Part shown: positions 43,558-52,622 of the stretch, one piece after another | Numbering within the stretch: the stretch's first letter is position 1 | Layout: the number at the start of each line of letters is the position of its first letter | Source: an uncultured Lachnospira sp. | GTDB taxonomy: Bacteria; Bacillota; Clostridia; Lachnospirales; Lachnospiraceae | NCBI GenBank assembly: GCA_934343805.1 | Contig: CAKRIN010000002.1 | Span: 1 to 64,000 of the forward strand | Length of the DNA stretch: 64,000 nt | Direction of reading: 5' to 3' | Notes under the pieces: model-generated | What the model saw: only the letters and a program-made list of their open reading frames with translations | Databases searched by the model: none | Told to the model about the DNA's origin: nothing | Translations under genes and position numbers: made by a program

Positions 43558-43661
43558 TGTTAATATCTCCTTTTAGAATAAAAATCTTTTGTTATTATAC
43601 AACAAAAACCGACATGTTAAAACATTTTTTGCAATTTCGTGCCATACAATGTGAAACATTA

Positions 43662-46454
43662 CTAATATAATCTGAATATCTGTAATATATCAACACCAAA
43701 TGAACATATAAGAGGCACTGCAAACATAAATATACATCCTGCAAAGAAAAGTACCTTGTAGACACATCCGGCAATATTATTACATACCGCAGGTGTCTTA
43801 AATGCTTTAATATGTCCTGCTATACCGCCTGCTATTGTAATCGCCAGTGCGATAAGAGTTATAACAAGCCCGATATCCGTTCCCTTTGCTTTGAATGTCA
43901 TCTTAATTGTATGTTCACCAGCATCTACGCTGACACATGTAAACATTCCGGCAACATTTGTTACGTCAGCCTCTTTACCATCAACTGTCACTGTCCAGTT
44001 ATCCTCAAAATATATAACCGGAATAATTACTGACGACTGTGCATTACTGCCACTTACTTTAACTGTTACAGAAGAATTGTCATTAGTAACATCATTTGTA
44101 ACCTTATTATTATACACATCACATAATTTTTCCAGCTTATCAAGATTTAAGCCCGCTATTGTAAGATCATTCTTCTGGACAAAATTAGGCTTCTTTTCAC
44201 CGGTAGATGATGGCTTAGGCTCTTTATAGTGAATCTCTATAGTAACCTGTTCATCTTCAAATGTTCCAAGATAAACAGTATTATTATTGTAGAATGTACT
44301 ATACAGTTCATTATCAAGATCTCCAAGCGTAGGAATCTTAACAAATCTTCCGTTAACCTTTATTCTTGCTTCCTGATAATTATCGCATATGCCATCATTA
44401 TCATCTTCTCCGTCCTTATAACTGTCAAATGCGTCTGCACTAAGGTATAAAGCCTCCCTGCCCTCTACATCAAACTTATAAGTTGTAAGATAATATGAAG
44501 GTTCACCAGAATCACCTGCTGTACCGCCATTATATCTGGTAATTAACTGGCTCTTATTATCAAGGCCTGCCCATTCTGCCATATATGAATACAGATCATT
44601 CTGGACATCAACCCAGTCTTTGCCTTCCGTATCCATATCAGCAATATCCTTAGCTGCATACATTGCAAATGGTAACTGATAGTTAGCTGAATAAAGCTTA
44701 TAATCACCAAGTGTTCCACCTGTCGTCTCAAGTGTATATAATGACTTATCCAGCACATTCTGGTTTACAGCCTCTGTAACATGAAGCATTGCATCAGAAA
44801 ATACTGTTCCACCAGAATCCAGCAGCCATAAGAAATATCTTGAATACCCAAGTTTAACTGAACTATCCTGTGTATCTGCAAGAAGTGCTGCGGTAAAACT
44901 GCTCTGTGCTCCTCTTCTTAATACAAGAGGATAATTAGCATTCAGGCTGATGTCAGGATTAATTATTCTGTCAGTAACAGACTCATTTATATTGAGGCTT
45001 TCCTTTGCGTCATTAGCATATTCAACATAATCGCCATACTGATATGCCTCTAAAGTATAGAACTTAGGTGGTCCTATAAATGAATATGCACCTATGAACA
45101 GCTCAATAACAATAATGCCTGTTATTGCCCATGGATTAACCTTCCATTTGTTCACAATAAAATATACGAGATAAACAATCAGAAAGGCGAAAAATAAACC
45201 TAAAAAGAACCACATTGCAATCTTTTCGTTATTATCAGGAATAATATTATATCCTATAACATACGCTGCGCACGCAGCAATTCCGCATATAACCTGGACT
45301 ACAATACATTTGCGCGGTACCATCTTAGTAACAAGAACGTTCTGTCCAAGCTCTGCAGCCAGACATATTAGTGTAAATGCAATTACATATCCCATTCTCA
45401 GCGTGTAACCATTATATGATCCAAAATGCCACATAAGGTTAGTGCCTTCACTTATCACTGGAATTACAACAAGCGCAAGCATTCCACATACATATCCAAG
45501 TTCTTCGATATTCTTTTTGCACTGTCTGATTCCAGCCACAATAACAAGAATGACAAATGCCATTCCATATACCATTATAAATCTTTCTATGAGAGCAAGG
45601 TACCTGCCATTAAATGCCTTAGACGTAATCCATCCTATATACTGTGATAGAATACCACCGGTACTTCCTGCACTTCTCTGCGATGTAGAAAGCTGCAATA
45701 TAACCGGTATAAGCACAAAAGCTGACAGCGCCATGCCGGCAACAGTTCCTATGCCTATATTCCACGCCGCACTCTTTCTTTTATCTTTATCCATTCGTGT
45801 AAACATCTGTATTCCACACGCAAAAAAGATATATACAAGAGACATTGCTGCAAGATAATAATTAATTATAAAAACAAGTCCCAGCATAAGGATATATGGG
45901 AGCTTTCTGCCTGTCTTAATGAGATAATCACATGACATCATAAGAAGCGGAAACAGAGCCACTATATCCATCCATGGTGTAAAGCATGAACCATACACAA
46001 TCACATATCCGCAGAATGCATACATAACTGCATACATGGTCTTTAATCCATTATTTAATCTTGTATATCTGTATTCAAGCAATGCATACATGGCAACTGC
46101 CATAAATACAGTCTTAACAATTGTTAATACTGAAATAAATTCCAGAATATAACTTCTTGGTACAAGATACAAAAGCAGGTTGAAAGGACTAAGCATTGAA
46201 AATGCTGAAATACTCATGGATACATTAGTTCCAAGTCCTGTATACCAGTCAAACCATATAGATGCTTTTCCATGCATCCAGTCCCAAAGATGACAATATA
46301 GCGGAGCTACCTGCTGCATATTGTCAAAAAGGTCTATTCTGTTACTTCCAAACGGCCATATGCCTTTTAATATCAGAATCAGAACCATTCCAAAAAGGGT
46401 TATCAATCCCGGCAGAGCATACCTTTTAATCCGGGTAAATATACTGTCTTTCAT
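43662..46454 (-). CDS. YfhO family membrane protein (GT-C-type glycosyltransferase)
   Basis: This large 930-residue protein has 12-13 membrane helices in the first ~480 residues, a first external loop with acidic residues (NRIDLFDNMQQVAP), an extracytoplasmic beta-rich domain from ~485 to 880 and a last helix near the C-terminus. This is the YfhO organisation; characterised members glycosylate teichoic acids in Gram-positive bacteria with lipid-linked sugars. With the GT2 gene downstream and GMP-PMI upstream it forms a glycopolymer modification cassette. Acceptor and sugar are unknown. It sits 32 bases after the GMP-PMI stop. Confidence 0.88.
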   Translation of the reverse strand: MKDSIFTRIKRYALPGLITLFGMVLILILKGIWPFGSNRIDLFDNMQQVAPLYCHLWDWMHGKASIWFDWYTGLGTNVSMSISAFSMLSPFNLLLYLVPRSYILEFISVLTIVKTVFMAVAMYALLEYRYTRLNNGLKTMYAVMYAFCGYVIVYGSCFTPWMDIVALFPLLMMSCDYLIKTGRKLPYILMLGLVFIINYYLAAMSLVYIFFACGIQMFTRMDKDKRKSAAWNIGIGTVAGMALSAFVLIPVILQLSTSQRSAGSTGGILSQYIGWITSKAFNGRYLALIERFIMVYGMAFVILVIVAGIRQCKKNIEELGYVCGMLALVVIPVISEGTNLMWHFGSYNGYTLRMGYVIAFTLICLAAELGQNVLVTKMVPRKCIVVQVICGIAACAAYVIGYNIIPDNNEKIAMWFFLGLFFAFLIVYLVYFIVNKWKVNPWAITGIIVIELFIGAYSFIGPPKFYTLEAYQYGDYVEYANDAKESLNINESVTDRIINPDISLNANYPLVLRRGAQSSFTAALLADTQDSSVKLGYSRYFLWLLDSGGTVFSDAMLHVTEAVNQNVLDKSLYTLETTGGTLGDYKLYSANYQLPFAMYAAKDIADMDTEGKDWVDVQNDLYSYMAEWAGLDNKSQLITRYNGGTAGDSGEPSYYLTTYKFDVEGREALYLSADAFDSYKDGEDDNDGICDNYQEARIKVNGRFVKIPTLGDLDNELYSTFYNNNTVYLGTFEDEQVTIEIHYKEPKPSSTGEKKPNFVQKNDLTIAGLNLDKLEKLCDVYNNKVTNDVTNDNSSVTVKVSGSNAQSSVIIPVIYFEDNWTVTVDGKEADVTNVAGMFTCVSVDAGEHTIKMTFKAKGTDIGLVITLIALAITIAGGIAGHIKAFKTPAVCNNIAGCVYKVLFFAGCIFMFAVPLICSFGVDILQIFRLY

Positions 46455-46486
46455 TCAAAATCCTCATTATACAATCATTCAATATC

Positions 46487-48859
46487 TTAAACTCTGGTAA
46501 TAATCATTCTAGCCTGTCCTTTAACAACAACCGACCTTTGTCCTGCGCTTATAAAGAAACTGTCTCCGGCTTTGAAAGGCATTACCTTTTCATAGTCATC
46601 CGTTTCGATAGTTCCGCTTCCGTCAATAAACAACACAGATACAAATGATGCCTCATCTACCGAAATCTTTGCCTCATCAGTTACATCGTACTTAAACACC
46701 TCAAAATACTTACACTGAACAAGTCTTTCCTCTGTAAAATGTTCATTTCTTGCAATAACAATCTCCGTCTTGTTATCTTTCTCAAACTTATGTGTATCAA
46801 CAACATCAAGTGCTTTCTTAACATGCAGTTCTCTCGGATTGCCGAACTTATCACGTCTGTCATAATCGTACATTCTGTATGTACAGTTAGAATTCTGCTG
46901 TATCTCACAGATGAACACGCCTGCGCCTATGGCATGTATTGTTCCGGCTTTGACCATAACTACATCGCCCGGCTTAACTTCTATCTTATTAAGTATATCC
47001 GTTATAGTATTATCTGCTATTCGTTTCTCAATCTCTTCCTTAGATGCATCCCTTGATAAACCACAGTACAGATATGCTCCCGGCTCACTGTCAACAACAT
47101 ACCACATCTCATTCTTTCCATACTCATTCTCATTCTCAAGAGCATATTCATCATCTGGATGAATCTGTATAGAAAGTGCCTGTTTGGCATCAATGAACTT
47201 AATAAGTATTGGGAATCTGTCCTGACACTGGCATTTCCATCCAAGAGCATCCTTCCCTATAATATTAAGATACTCATTGAATAACATTCCCTTATATCTG
47301 CCTTCAGCTATACGGCTCTGTCCATCCGGATGTGCTGAAAGCTCCCAGCTTTCACCTATAACATCATAATCACATTTCTTGCCATAAACATCACGGATCT
47401 TCGTTCCGCCCCATATATTATCTTTAAATGCAGGCTCAAGCTTGACAATAGGACTCTTATCAAGCCTTACATAATTACCTGTGACAGGCTGTCCATCCTG
47501 ATTGTATATCTTGACAAGATCTGTATCAGATATATTGTCACCTATGCCAACCTCAATAACTACAACATTCTTATCTGTCTTATTAGCAATCTTGTGTCTT
47601 GCTCCAACCGGAATAAAAACACTCTCATACTTACTGTAATCTCTTGTATAATCATCAAGTGTTATAGTAGCTACACCTTCAACAACAGACCAGTGTTCCG
47701 TTCTTTTCTCATGCTGATGCAGAGTCATTGACATTCCCGGGAACACTGTAAGCTTTCTAACTTTATATCCCTGGGAATAACTAAGAATTTCCTGCATGCC
47801 CCATTCCTTGTAGGAAGTTCTGTTATAGTCAAAAAATGCTTCGTATGTATCCATATTATCTTTCATTATCTGCTTAATATTATCCGCAGTTTTCTTTGAA
47901 GATATATATGTAGCATCATCCGTATTAACAACAACCAGATCCCTTACATCATTGGCAACAACAAGCTGTCTTGACGCATTATTAATAATATTGACATTAT
48001 CGCAGTCATTCTTGATTATACACTCTGACTTAATATTATCTCCAAACTCAACAAGATCACTGGCATCACCTACATCCAGCCACTCAAAACTGACCTCTAC
48101 AACCTTAATGGAATCACTCTTTTCCAGAAGAAGGGTTTCAATACTTCCATGTGGGATATTATTCATAACACTTTCTGAAAAACGTACTGATCTTCTTATT
48201 GCCGGAACCTTTCTCTTAGCAGTTCTGCATGCACTATATAATTCCGGTGCAAGTCTCCTTGCTGCATTAGTCATGTCTCCTGCTCTGAATGCAAGAATAC
48301 CGCTGTTCCACAGATAACCCTCATCATATCCATAATCAAGAAGTCCTTCTGTTTCGTTCTCATCAAAATTTATTCTTGCGATAAACTTCTTAACATTCTC
48401 ATTATCTCTTAATATATAGCCAAATGTTGATGACTGATACTGTGGCTTAACTCCAAGCACAGCAAGGCATCCTTCCTTGGCATATTCTTTTGCTGCAAGA
48501 ACAGACTCCTTATAGCCTTCACCTTCAATAAGATTATCTGAATTAACAACGAGTACAAGCTCTGACGGGTTAGCAAACATTGTTCCTAATAACACCGCTG
48601 CTGCTGTTCCCTTAGGTGTACCTTCAAGAATAACCCTGTACTTAAGGCTCTGGAATGCCTTCATCTGTCCATTAACTATGTTCTTGTAATTCTCATTGGT
48701 TACAATAATGAACTCATCACAGAAAGGTATATTTCTTACTACAGTCTCCTGTAATAATGAACGCCCTTCCTTAATCCTCATAAACTGCTTTGGAAACTGC
48801 CTTCTGGACAGCGGCCATAAACTGTCTCCGCTTCCTCCGGCTAAAACTATACATTTCAT
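46487..48859 (-). CDS. Fusion of mannose-1-phosphate guanylyltransferase-like domain, cupin and class I phosphomannose isomerase
   Basis: This 790-residue fusion has three parts. Residues 1-~340 are a nucleotidyltransferase fold (VLAGGSGDSLWPLSRRQFPKQF). Residues ~345-460 are a type II PMI cupin (MTLHQHEKRTEHWSVVEG). Residues ~480-790 are a class I ManA-type isomerase with zinc ligands in LSIQIHPDDEY and GTIHAIGAG. Together they could take fructose-6-phosphate toward GDP-mannose, except that the first domain's signature GGSGxRLWPL reads GGSGDSLWPL, lacking the arginine that binds the triphosphate. Either this is a variant with a different donor or the domain has lost activity. It is located in the envelope glycopolymer locus. 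Confidence 0.88.
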   Translation of the reverse strand: MKCIVLAGGSGDSLWPLSRRQFPKQFMRIKEGRSLLQETVVRNIPFCDEFIIVTNENYKNIVNGQMKAFQSLKYRVILEGTPKGTAAAVLLGTMFANPSELVLVVNSDNLIEGEGYKESVLAAKEYAKEGCLAVLGVKPQYQSSTFGYILRDNENVKKFIARINFDENETEGLLDYGYDEGYLWNSGILAFRAGDMTNAARRLAPELYSACRTAKRKVPAIRRSVRFSESVMNNIPHGSIETLLLEKSDSIKVVEVSFEWLDVGDASDLVEFGDNIKSECIIKNDCDNVNIINNASRQLVVANDVRDLVVVNTDDATYISSKKTADNIKQIMKDNMDTYEAFFDYNRTSYKEWGMQEILSYSQGYKVRKLTVFPGMSMTLHQHEKRTEHWSVVEGVATITLDDYTRDYSKYESVFIPVGARHKIANKTDKNVVVIEVGIGDNISDTDLVKIYNQDGQPVTGNYVRLDKSPIVKLEPAFKDNIWGGTKIRDVYGKKCDYDVIGESWELSAHPDGQSRIAEGRYKGMLFNEYLNIIGKDALGWKCQCQDRFPILIKFIDAKQALSIQIHPDDEYALENENEYGKNEMWYVVDSEPGAYLYCGLSRDASKEEIEKRIADNTITDILNKIEVKPGDVVMVKAGTIHAIGAGVFICEIQQNSNCTYRMYDYDRRDKFGNPRELHVKKALDVVDTHKFEKDNKTEIVIARNEHFTEERLVQCKYFEVFKYDVTDEAKISVDEASFVSVLFIDGSGTIETDDYEKVMPFKAGDSFFISAGQRSVVVKGQARMIITRV

Positions 48860-48898
48860 AGCAATCCTTTCTTTATCTCTCCAACAATATATTTATCA

Positions 48899-50311
48899 CT
48901 AGTTAAGCTTGTTACCACCGTTCTCTTTAACAGAATCCGTACCATTGCCTGCTCCGCCATTATTAGTGTCAGCCTTGGTGTCAGAATCTGTATTTTTTGA
49001 CTGGGATTGTGTCTCTTTCTGTGTTTCTGACTGTGTCTCTGTCTGGGATTGTGTCTCTTTCTGTGTTTCTGACTGTGTCTCTGTCTCTTTCTGAGATGAT
49101 TCTTCCGCTGTGGTCTCTTCCTGCGTTGCCTCTTCTGTCTCCTCTGTCTCTTCTTCCTCTTCTTCAGATTCTTCTTCCTTGTCGTTATCTTTCCTATTGT
49201 CTGAATTATTACGATTACTGTTGTTGCTGTTATTATTATCATTATTACCAGCATTATTATCATTGCCGGTATCCGTCTTCGACTTCTTAGTAGTCTTTTC
49301 CTTAGTTGCATTCTCCTTGGAAGATGAAGTCTCTGCCATTGTTATCTTAAAGTTTCCTGCGTTATTCCTCTTGGCACTTGTAAATGAAGTTGAGAGAATA
49401 ACAGATAAGAAAATACTAAGAACAATAGCAAACATTACAACTCCGCCTGCCACATATACAACAATTCTTCTTGCTGTCTGCGAAAGATCTGGAAATAACT
49501 TTCCTATAACTCCTGCCAGCGCTTTGACAACCGGATTAGCTGCATCAGATCTTCTGATTGCATCAGCCTCCTCCTGCTTCGTCCTCTTCCTGAAAGGATT
49601 CTCATCGCTTCTGTCATCAAAATCTATATCATCATCTACAAAATAAGCTTCTTCATCTGTGATTTGCTCTTCTTCAGTGTTGTGCTCTTCTTCAGTGTTG
49701 TGCTCGTCTTCAGTTTCCTGCTCGTCTTCCTGCTGCACATCCTCTGAATCTTCAAGGTTCATTCCAAAAAGCGCTGCCTTGGTTCTTGCAAGCATTCCAC
49801 TTACAAATGTATCCTCAACATTGAGCATATCACTTATTTCCTGAACTGAATGCATCTCATATCCATACAGTTCCAGAAGAATTGTCTGAACTCTTGATAA
49901 ATCCTGTATAGATTCATCTGCATCATCATAAGCCTTAGTATTCCTGAATATTCTGACATTATTCTTAATCAGTTCATATAACTGCTCATCTTCCTTAATG
50001 CGGTTATATTCATATGAAGTATCTGTTCCGGCTTTCTTAATTGTTCTGGTATCAATTAATCCGAACATAAACACAGACACCTCTGTTGCTATCTGTCTGT
50101 GTATATTCTTATCAGTATTAATCTTATCTATATTACCACATATATATATAAGTGCCTTGTTAGTTATCTTCCTGCTGTTCTCTGTTCCAAACACAGGATA
50201 CACAAGGGCATACACTTCATTAAAAAAGTCCTTACAGAACTGCTCCTTATCAGATGTACCTGATATTACATCTTTAACCAGCTTCACTAACTGTTCTTCG
50301 TTCTTACTCAT
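48899..50311 (-). CDS. Membrane protein with sigma-factor-like N-terminus and low-complexity exterior
   Basis: This 470-residue protein has four visible parts. Residues 1-185 are helical and resemble an ECF sigma factor, ending in a region-4-like HTH (LLELYGYEMHSVQEISDMLNVEDTFVSGML). Residues 186-260 are acidic with a tandem EEEHNTEEEHNTEE repeat. A membrane helix lies at ~283-306 (VVYVAGGVVMFAIVLSIFLSVIL). The remaining 160 residues are a Ser/Thr/Gln/Glu/Asn-rich tail with TQSETQKETQSQ repeats. A DNA-binding-like domain inside and a disordered wall-spanning tail outside suggest a one-protein signalling device, but this is inference. It sits between the sugar genes and the lysozymes. ATG 50311 follows GAGGA. 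Confidence 0.7.
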   Translation of the reverse strand: MSKNEEQLVKLVKDVISGTSDKEQFCKDFFNEVYALVYPVFGTENSRKITNKALIYICGNIDKINTDKNIHRQIATEVSVFMFGLIDTRTIKKAGTDTSYEYNRIKEDEQLYELIKNNVRIFRNTKAYDDADESIQDLSRVQTILLELYGYEMHSVQEISDMLNVEDTFVSGMLARTKAALFGMNLEDSEDVQQEDEQETEDEHNTEEEHNTEEEQITDEEAYFVDDDIDFDDRSDENPFRKRTKQEEADAIRRSDAANPVVKALAGVIGKLFPDLSQTARRIVVYVAGGVVMFAIVLSIFLSVILSTSFTSAKRNNAGNFKITMAETSSSKENATKEKTTKKSKTDTGNDNNAGNNDNNNSNNSNRNNSDNRKDNDKEEESEEEEEETEETEEATQEETTAEESSQKETETQSETQKETQSQTETQSETQKETQSQSKNTDSDTKADTNNGGAGNGTDSVKENGGNKLN

Positions 50312-50395
50312 ACTTGTCCTCATTTCTGCGTATATCCGCCTCATGAATAAACATTCCGTACAATTATATCACTATGTGAAAGAATTGTCATCCTT

Positions 50396-52549
50396 TTAAT
50401 GTTTCCATGCACTTATATCAACATTATATGATATTCCTGGTATAGAACCCGATTCTGTAAACTGCCACATAAGGAAGCTTCCACCATAAGTACATGTGCT
50501 GTTATATTGAGCCAGCCATACCGGACAGCTGACACTTCCTGCATTAATGTAACTGCTCATCCAGTTCTTGTTAGCATATACCATTGGTGAATAGCCTGCA
50601 CTCTGTACAGTCTGTGCAAATGCATTGATTACCGCAGTTCTCTCTGATGCCGAAATCTTATCTCCTCTTCCTGCACCGCCACCTGCACTTTCAACATCAA
50701 TAGCTAGCGGAAGTGATATATTGTAACCCCTGCATGCAGATATAATAAAGCTTGCTTCCTCTACAGCTTCGCTTGTATTAACAGCCTGAGTAACTATATA
50801 CGCACCAACCTTAACTCCTGCAGCTGTAGCATTACCCATATTAGTATCAAATCTCTTGTCTTTTACAAGACGCGCTGTTTCATAACCACGATAACCAACT
50901 CTTATAATCGCATAATCAATTCCGGATGCCTTAACACTATTCCAGTCAATGTCCCCATTATATGTTGATACATCTATAACAATGCTTGAACCAAGGGTTC
51001 CGTCACTATTGAAGTAATACTGTAAGCCATCTATCTTTCTCCATCCTGTTACAGCCTTAGAATCCTGGAAATAATATTTCTTGCCGCCAATAGTCTGCCA
51101 TCCATTTGCATATACACTCTCAGTTTCTGCCTCAACATTAAGAAGAACGAACTTCTTCTTTGCAACTGTGCTCTCTGTAGGCTTAGTTGTAGCTGACTCA
51201 GATGGATGTGTTGAGGTCTGGCCGTTACTTTCTCCTGTTGTACTTTCTTTCTGCGCAGAGGATTCTGCCGGCTTTGTTTCTCCCACTGTATCTGCAACCA
51301 CTGCAATTCCCAAATCTGCAGTAGCTGTGTCAGCAAGAAGGGCAATTCCTTCATTCCCTGAGTTAATATCTGCGCTCATATATACATTTTCTGGCACAAG
51401 GAACTTAGTAATAACTTTCTGTTCCCCTTCTGTAACCTTAACTGTACCTGTTTCATATATATATCCTGAATATGATGAATTGTTTCCATCCTTGTCTATA
51501 AGAATAGAGCCTGATGTCAGCCCGCTTATTTCCTGATCTGTCAGTGAAACATTACTGCTGTCCTTCACTTTATATACAATACTGTCTCCTGACTTCTTAA
51601 GAACTGTAACCCCGACACTGTCCTGGCTCGCAGTTGTCTCTGGAACAACAGATGCTGTACTCCTGCTTTCTCTTCTTCTTGATGGATCTTCTTTCTGTGT
51701 CTCTGCAGAATCCTGCACAACCTTTTCCATAATGTTATCCATCACTTCAAATGTTTCTATGGTAGCCTCAGTCGCGTCAGGTGTCTGATATCCCTTTTCT
51801 GCCTGCACAACAAGAGTGTATGTTCCTGTCTCAAGATCTGGCATACGAACTGTTCCGTCTTTATCATCATCGTCGTACTTGTCAGCTTCAACATCATCAA
51901 CATTCTGTCCAGCGTATGTATTCTTAATCTTATCTATCTGTGTTTGGTTCTCTTCCTTGCTTCCCTTAAGAAGATTAAATACGAGTTCATGTCCAGTAAG
52001 CACCTGTCCATCTTCATCATAAACCTTTGCTGTTATGGTATTCTCATCAGCAACCGCTTCAAGATAAAGACTTAACGTAGGAGCCTTAACCTCCCCGAGC
52101 GTTTCAACCTGGTCTATTGCCGCAACTTCCTTGGCTGCATGCTTCTTTCCACTGGTTATTCCAGTCACAATAATAACACCTGTAGCTATAAAGATTACCG
52201 ATGCCACAGACACACCTATTGTCATTTCCGTATGATCTCCGCCAAATATTTTAATCAGCTTACGACCAAATTCCGGAAGTTTTTCTTTAAACAGGCTGTT
52301 ATCAAACACCCTGCATGCCAATATTTTTTTCTTTATCTTTGCAAAGCGTGATAAGGATTGTTCTTCCTCTGATATATCAATCAGCTCTATCTCAACTGTC
52401 TCCTCCTGATCTGACTGTTCCAGATTCTGTTCATCTGGCACTTCAGTTATCTCAAGAAGTTCAATTTCTTCCAATTCTTCATTATTGGTATCTGCCTGTG
52501 CTTCAATATTTATTTTTGATTTATTCTTCCGAAACCTATCAAAAAACAT
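50396..52549 (-). CDS. Membrane-anchored GH25 lysozyme with cell-wall-binding repeats
   Basis: This 717-residue protein has a long acidic cytosolic N-terminus (~1-105), one membrane helix (~108-132) and an extracellular stalk with an Ig-like module and Ser/Thr-rich linkers. Two choline-binding-type repeats follow (GWQTIGGKKYYFQDSKAVTGWRKIDGLQYYF, read in parts). A GH25 muramidase forms the C-terminal ~200 residues (IDVSTYNGDIDW; catalytic DxE in LAIDVESAG). GH25 enzymes cut the MurNAc-GlcNAc bond. The type II anchoring keeps it on the cell, arguing for wall remodelling and not secretion. Its long cytosolic tail is unusual. It lies 51 bases downstream-strand of the sigma-like protein gene. Confidence 0.88.
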   Translation of the reverse strand: MFFDRFRKNKSKINIEAQADTNNEELEEIELLEITEVPDEQNLEQSDQEETVEIELIDISEEEQSLSRFAKIKKKILACRVFDNSLFKEKLPEFGRKLIKIFGGDHTEMTIGVSVASVIFIATGVIIVTGITSGKKHAAKEVAAIDQVETLGEVKAPTLSLYLEAVADENTITAKVYDEDGQVLTGHELVFNLLKGSKEENQTQIDKIKNTYAGQNVDDVEADKYDDDDKDGTVRMPDLETGTYTLVVQAEKGYQTPDATEATIETFEVMDNIMEKVVQDSAETQKEDPSRRRESRSTASVVPETTASQDSVGVTVLKKSGDSIVYKVKDSSNVSLTDQEISGLTSGSILIDKDGNNSSYSGYIYETGTVKVTEGEQKVITKFLVPENVYMSADINSGNEGIALLADTATADLGIAVVADTVGETKPAESSAQKESTTGESNGQTSTHPSESATTKPTESTVAKKKFVLLNVEAETESVYANGWQTIGGKKYYFQDSKAVTGWRKIDGLQYYFNSDGTLGSSIVIDVSTYNGDIDWNSVKASGIDYAIIRVGYRGYETARLVKDKRFDTNMGNATAAGVKVGAYIVTQAVNTSEAVEEASFIISACRGYNISLPLAIDVESAGGGAGRGDKISASERTAVINAFAQTVQSAGYSPMVYANKNWMSSYINAGSVSCPVWLAQYNSTCTYGGSFLMWQFTESGSIPGISYNVDISAWKH

Positions 52550-52584
52550 CCTTATCCCACCCTGTAATCTCTATAATCTCAACA

Positions 52585-52613
52585 ACGGCGCCACCCTCTG
52601 GTGATAGCGCCGT
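52585..52613. other. GC-rich hairpin between the two GH25 genes
   Basis: ACGGCGCCACC pairs with GGTGATAGCGCCGT (2-base bulge). On the minus strand no T-run follows, so termination by the standard mechanism is doubtful. It may be a transcript-processing or attenuation site between the two lysozyme genes. Confidence 0.5.
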
Positions 52614-52622
52614 TAAAAATAC

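Noticed and set aside
49110..49646. Plus-strand 178-residue frame opposite the sigma-like membrane protein
   Set aside because: It is the complement of a Ser/Glu/Thr-rich repeat and yields only Ser/Val/Leu-rich low complexity.
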